Source: a virus
Strand: one strand, 5' to 3'
IMG/VR virus record: IMGVR_UViG_3300010158_000051
Coordinates: 1 to 64,000 of that record
Length of the DNA: 64,000 nucleotides
The notes beneath the pieces are model-generated. The model was given only the letters and a program-made list of their open reading frames with translations, did no database searches and was not told where the DNA came from. Positions 63,938 through 64,000 of the stretch are shown here, one piece after another; position 1 is the first letter of the stretch, and every line of letters begins with the position of its first letter. A program made the position numbers and the translations under genes.

Positions 63938-64000
63938 TATGCCTCGTATTTGGGCATACCTACCCTGACTTCTTTGTGATTTACAGCACTTAGGATTTTA

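Noticed and set aside
1-64000. Integrase, attachment site or immunity repressor module
   Set aside because: No tyrosine or serine recombinase and no classic repressor gene were recognised, so temperate life is not supported by this window.

Overview
The window is a 64 kb piece of a tailed bacteriophage genome, AT-rich and densely packed. It carries an HK97-type capsid, a tail-tube protein, a frameshifted tail-assembly chaperone and a 1682-residue tape measure, and no sheath protein is visible, so a siphovirus-like long flexible tail is the best reading. The host is probably an actinobacterium. The phage carries a WhiB-type iron-sulfur regulator and a DUF7455-like protein, both actinobacterial families. 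Many genes have a TTGACA-N17/18-TATAAT-like promoter ending 5-8 nt before the start codon, which implies leaderless mRNAs. The low GC and the small secreted and stress proteins would fit a low-GC aquatic actinobacterium, but the host is an inference. The portal and head protease are not seen and presumably lie left of the window.

Layout. 1-5.6 kb: capsid, head-tail connectors, tail tube and tail-assembly chaperone. 5.6-25 kb: tape measure, tail tip and a long series of Fn3/Ig-like, Thr-rich and Cys-rich fibre proteins, a GT60-like glycosyltransferase and small tail-associated genes. 25-31 kb: HNH nuclease, metallophosphoesterase, possible holin, regulator, DnaB-type helicase, primase and a possible ssDNA-binding protein. 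31-40 kb: DNA polymerase III alpha subunit, RecA, Cas4/RecB-like exonuclease, RuvC-like resolvase, a glycosyltransferase/nucleotidyltransferase/DUF1599 trio, then the terminase, about 40 kb from the capsid. 43-47 kb: five tRNAs (Asn, Met, Gly, Gln, Arg), two candidate structured RNAs, a small heat-shock protein and Dps. 47-53.4 kb: CHAP endolysin, SLOG-like protein, GroES, WhiB, thioredoxin, secreted HNH nuclease, HslV/proteasome-like hydrolase and a secreted Ala/Thr-rich protein. 53.8-56 kb (minus strand): two small membrane proteins and a large exported repeat/coiled-coil protein. 56-59.5 kb: a chain of very small overlapping genes, many with paired CxxC motifs or a single transmembrane helix. 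60-64 kb (minus strand): short acidic or unknown proteins, probably early genes, behind promoters that share one operator-like element.

The most unusual part is the gene-free segment 59483-60086 between convergent gene blocks. It has a perfect 14-bp parS-type ParB site (GTTTCACGTGAAAC), two perfect CRP-type sites plus a degenerate one, phased 10-bp iterons, and a 37-bp direct repeat sharing a 13-bp core with further copies. It looks like a replication or partition control locus that uses host ParB and CRP/GlxR proteins, since neither is encoded here. Other candidates for undescribed biology are a pseudoknotted small RNA at 45461-45537 with its own promoter, a structured RNA inside the tRNA cluster, a possible RNA thermometer on the hsp20 start, and the microprotein array. 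All functional statements come from reading motifs by eye; no database search was possible.
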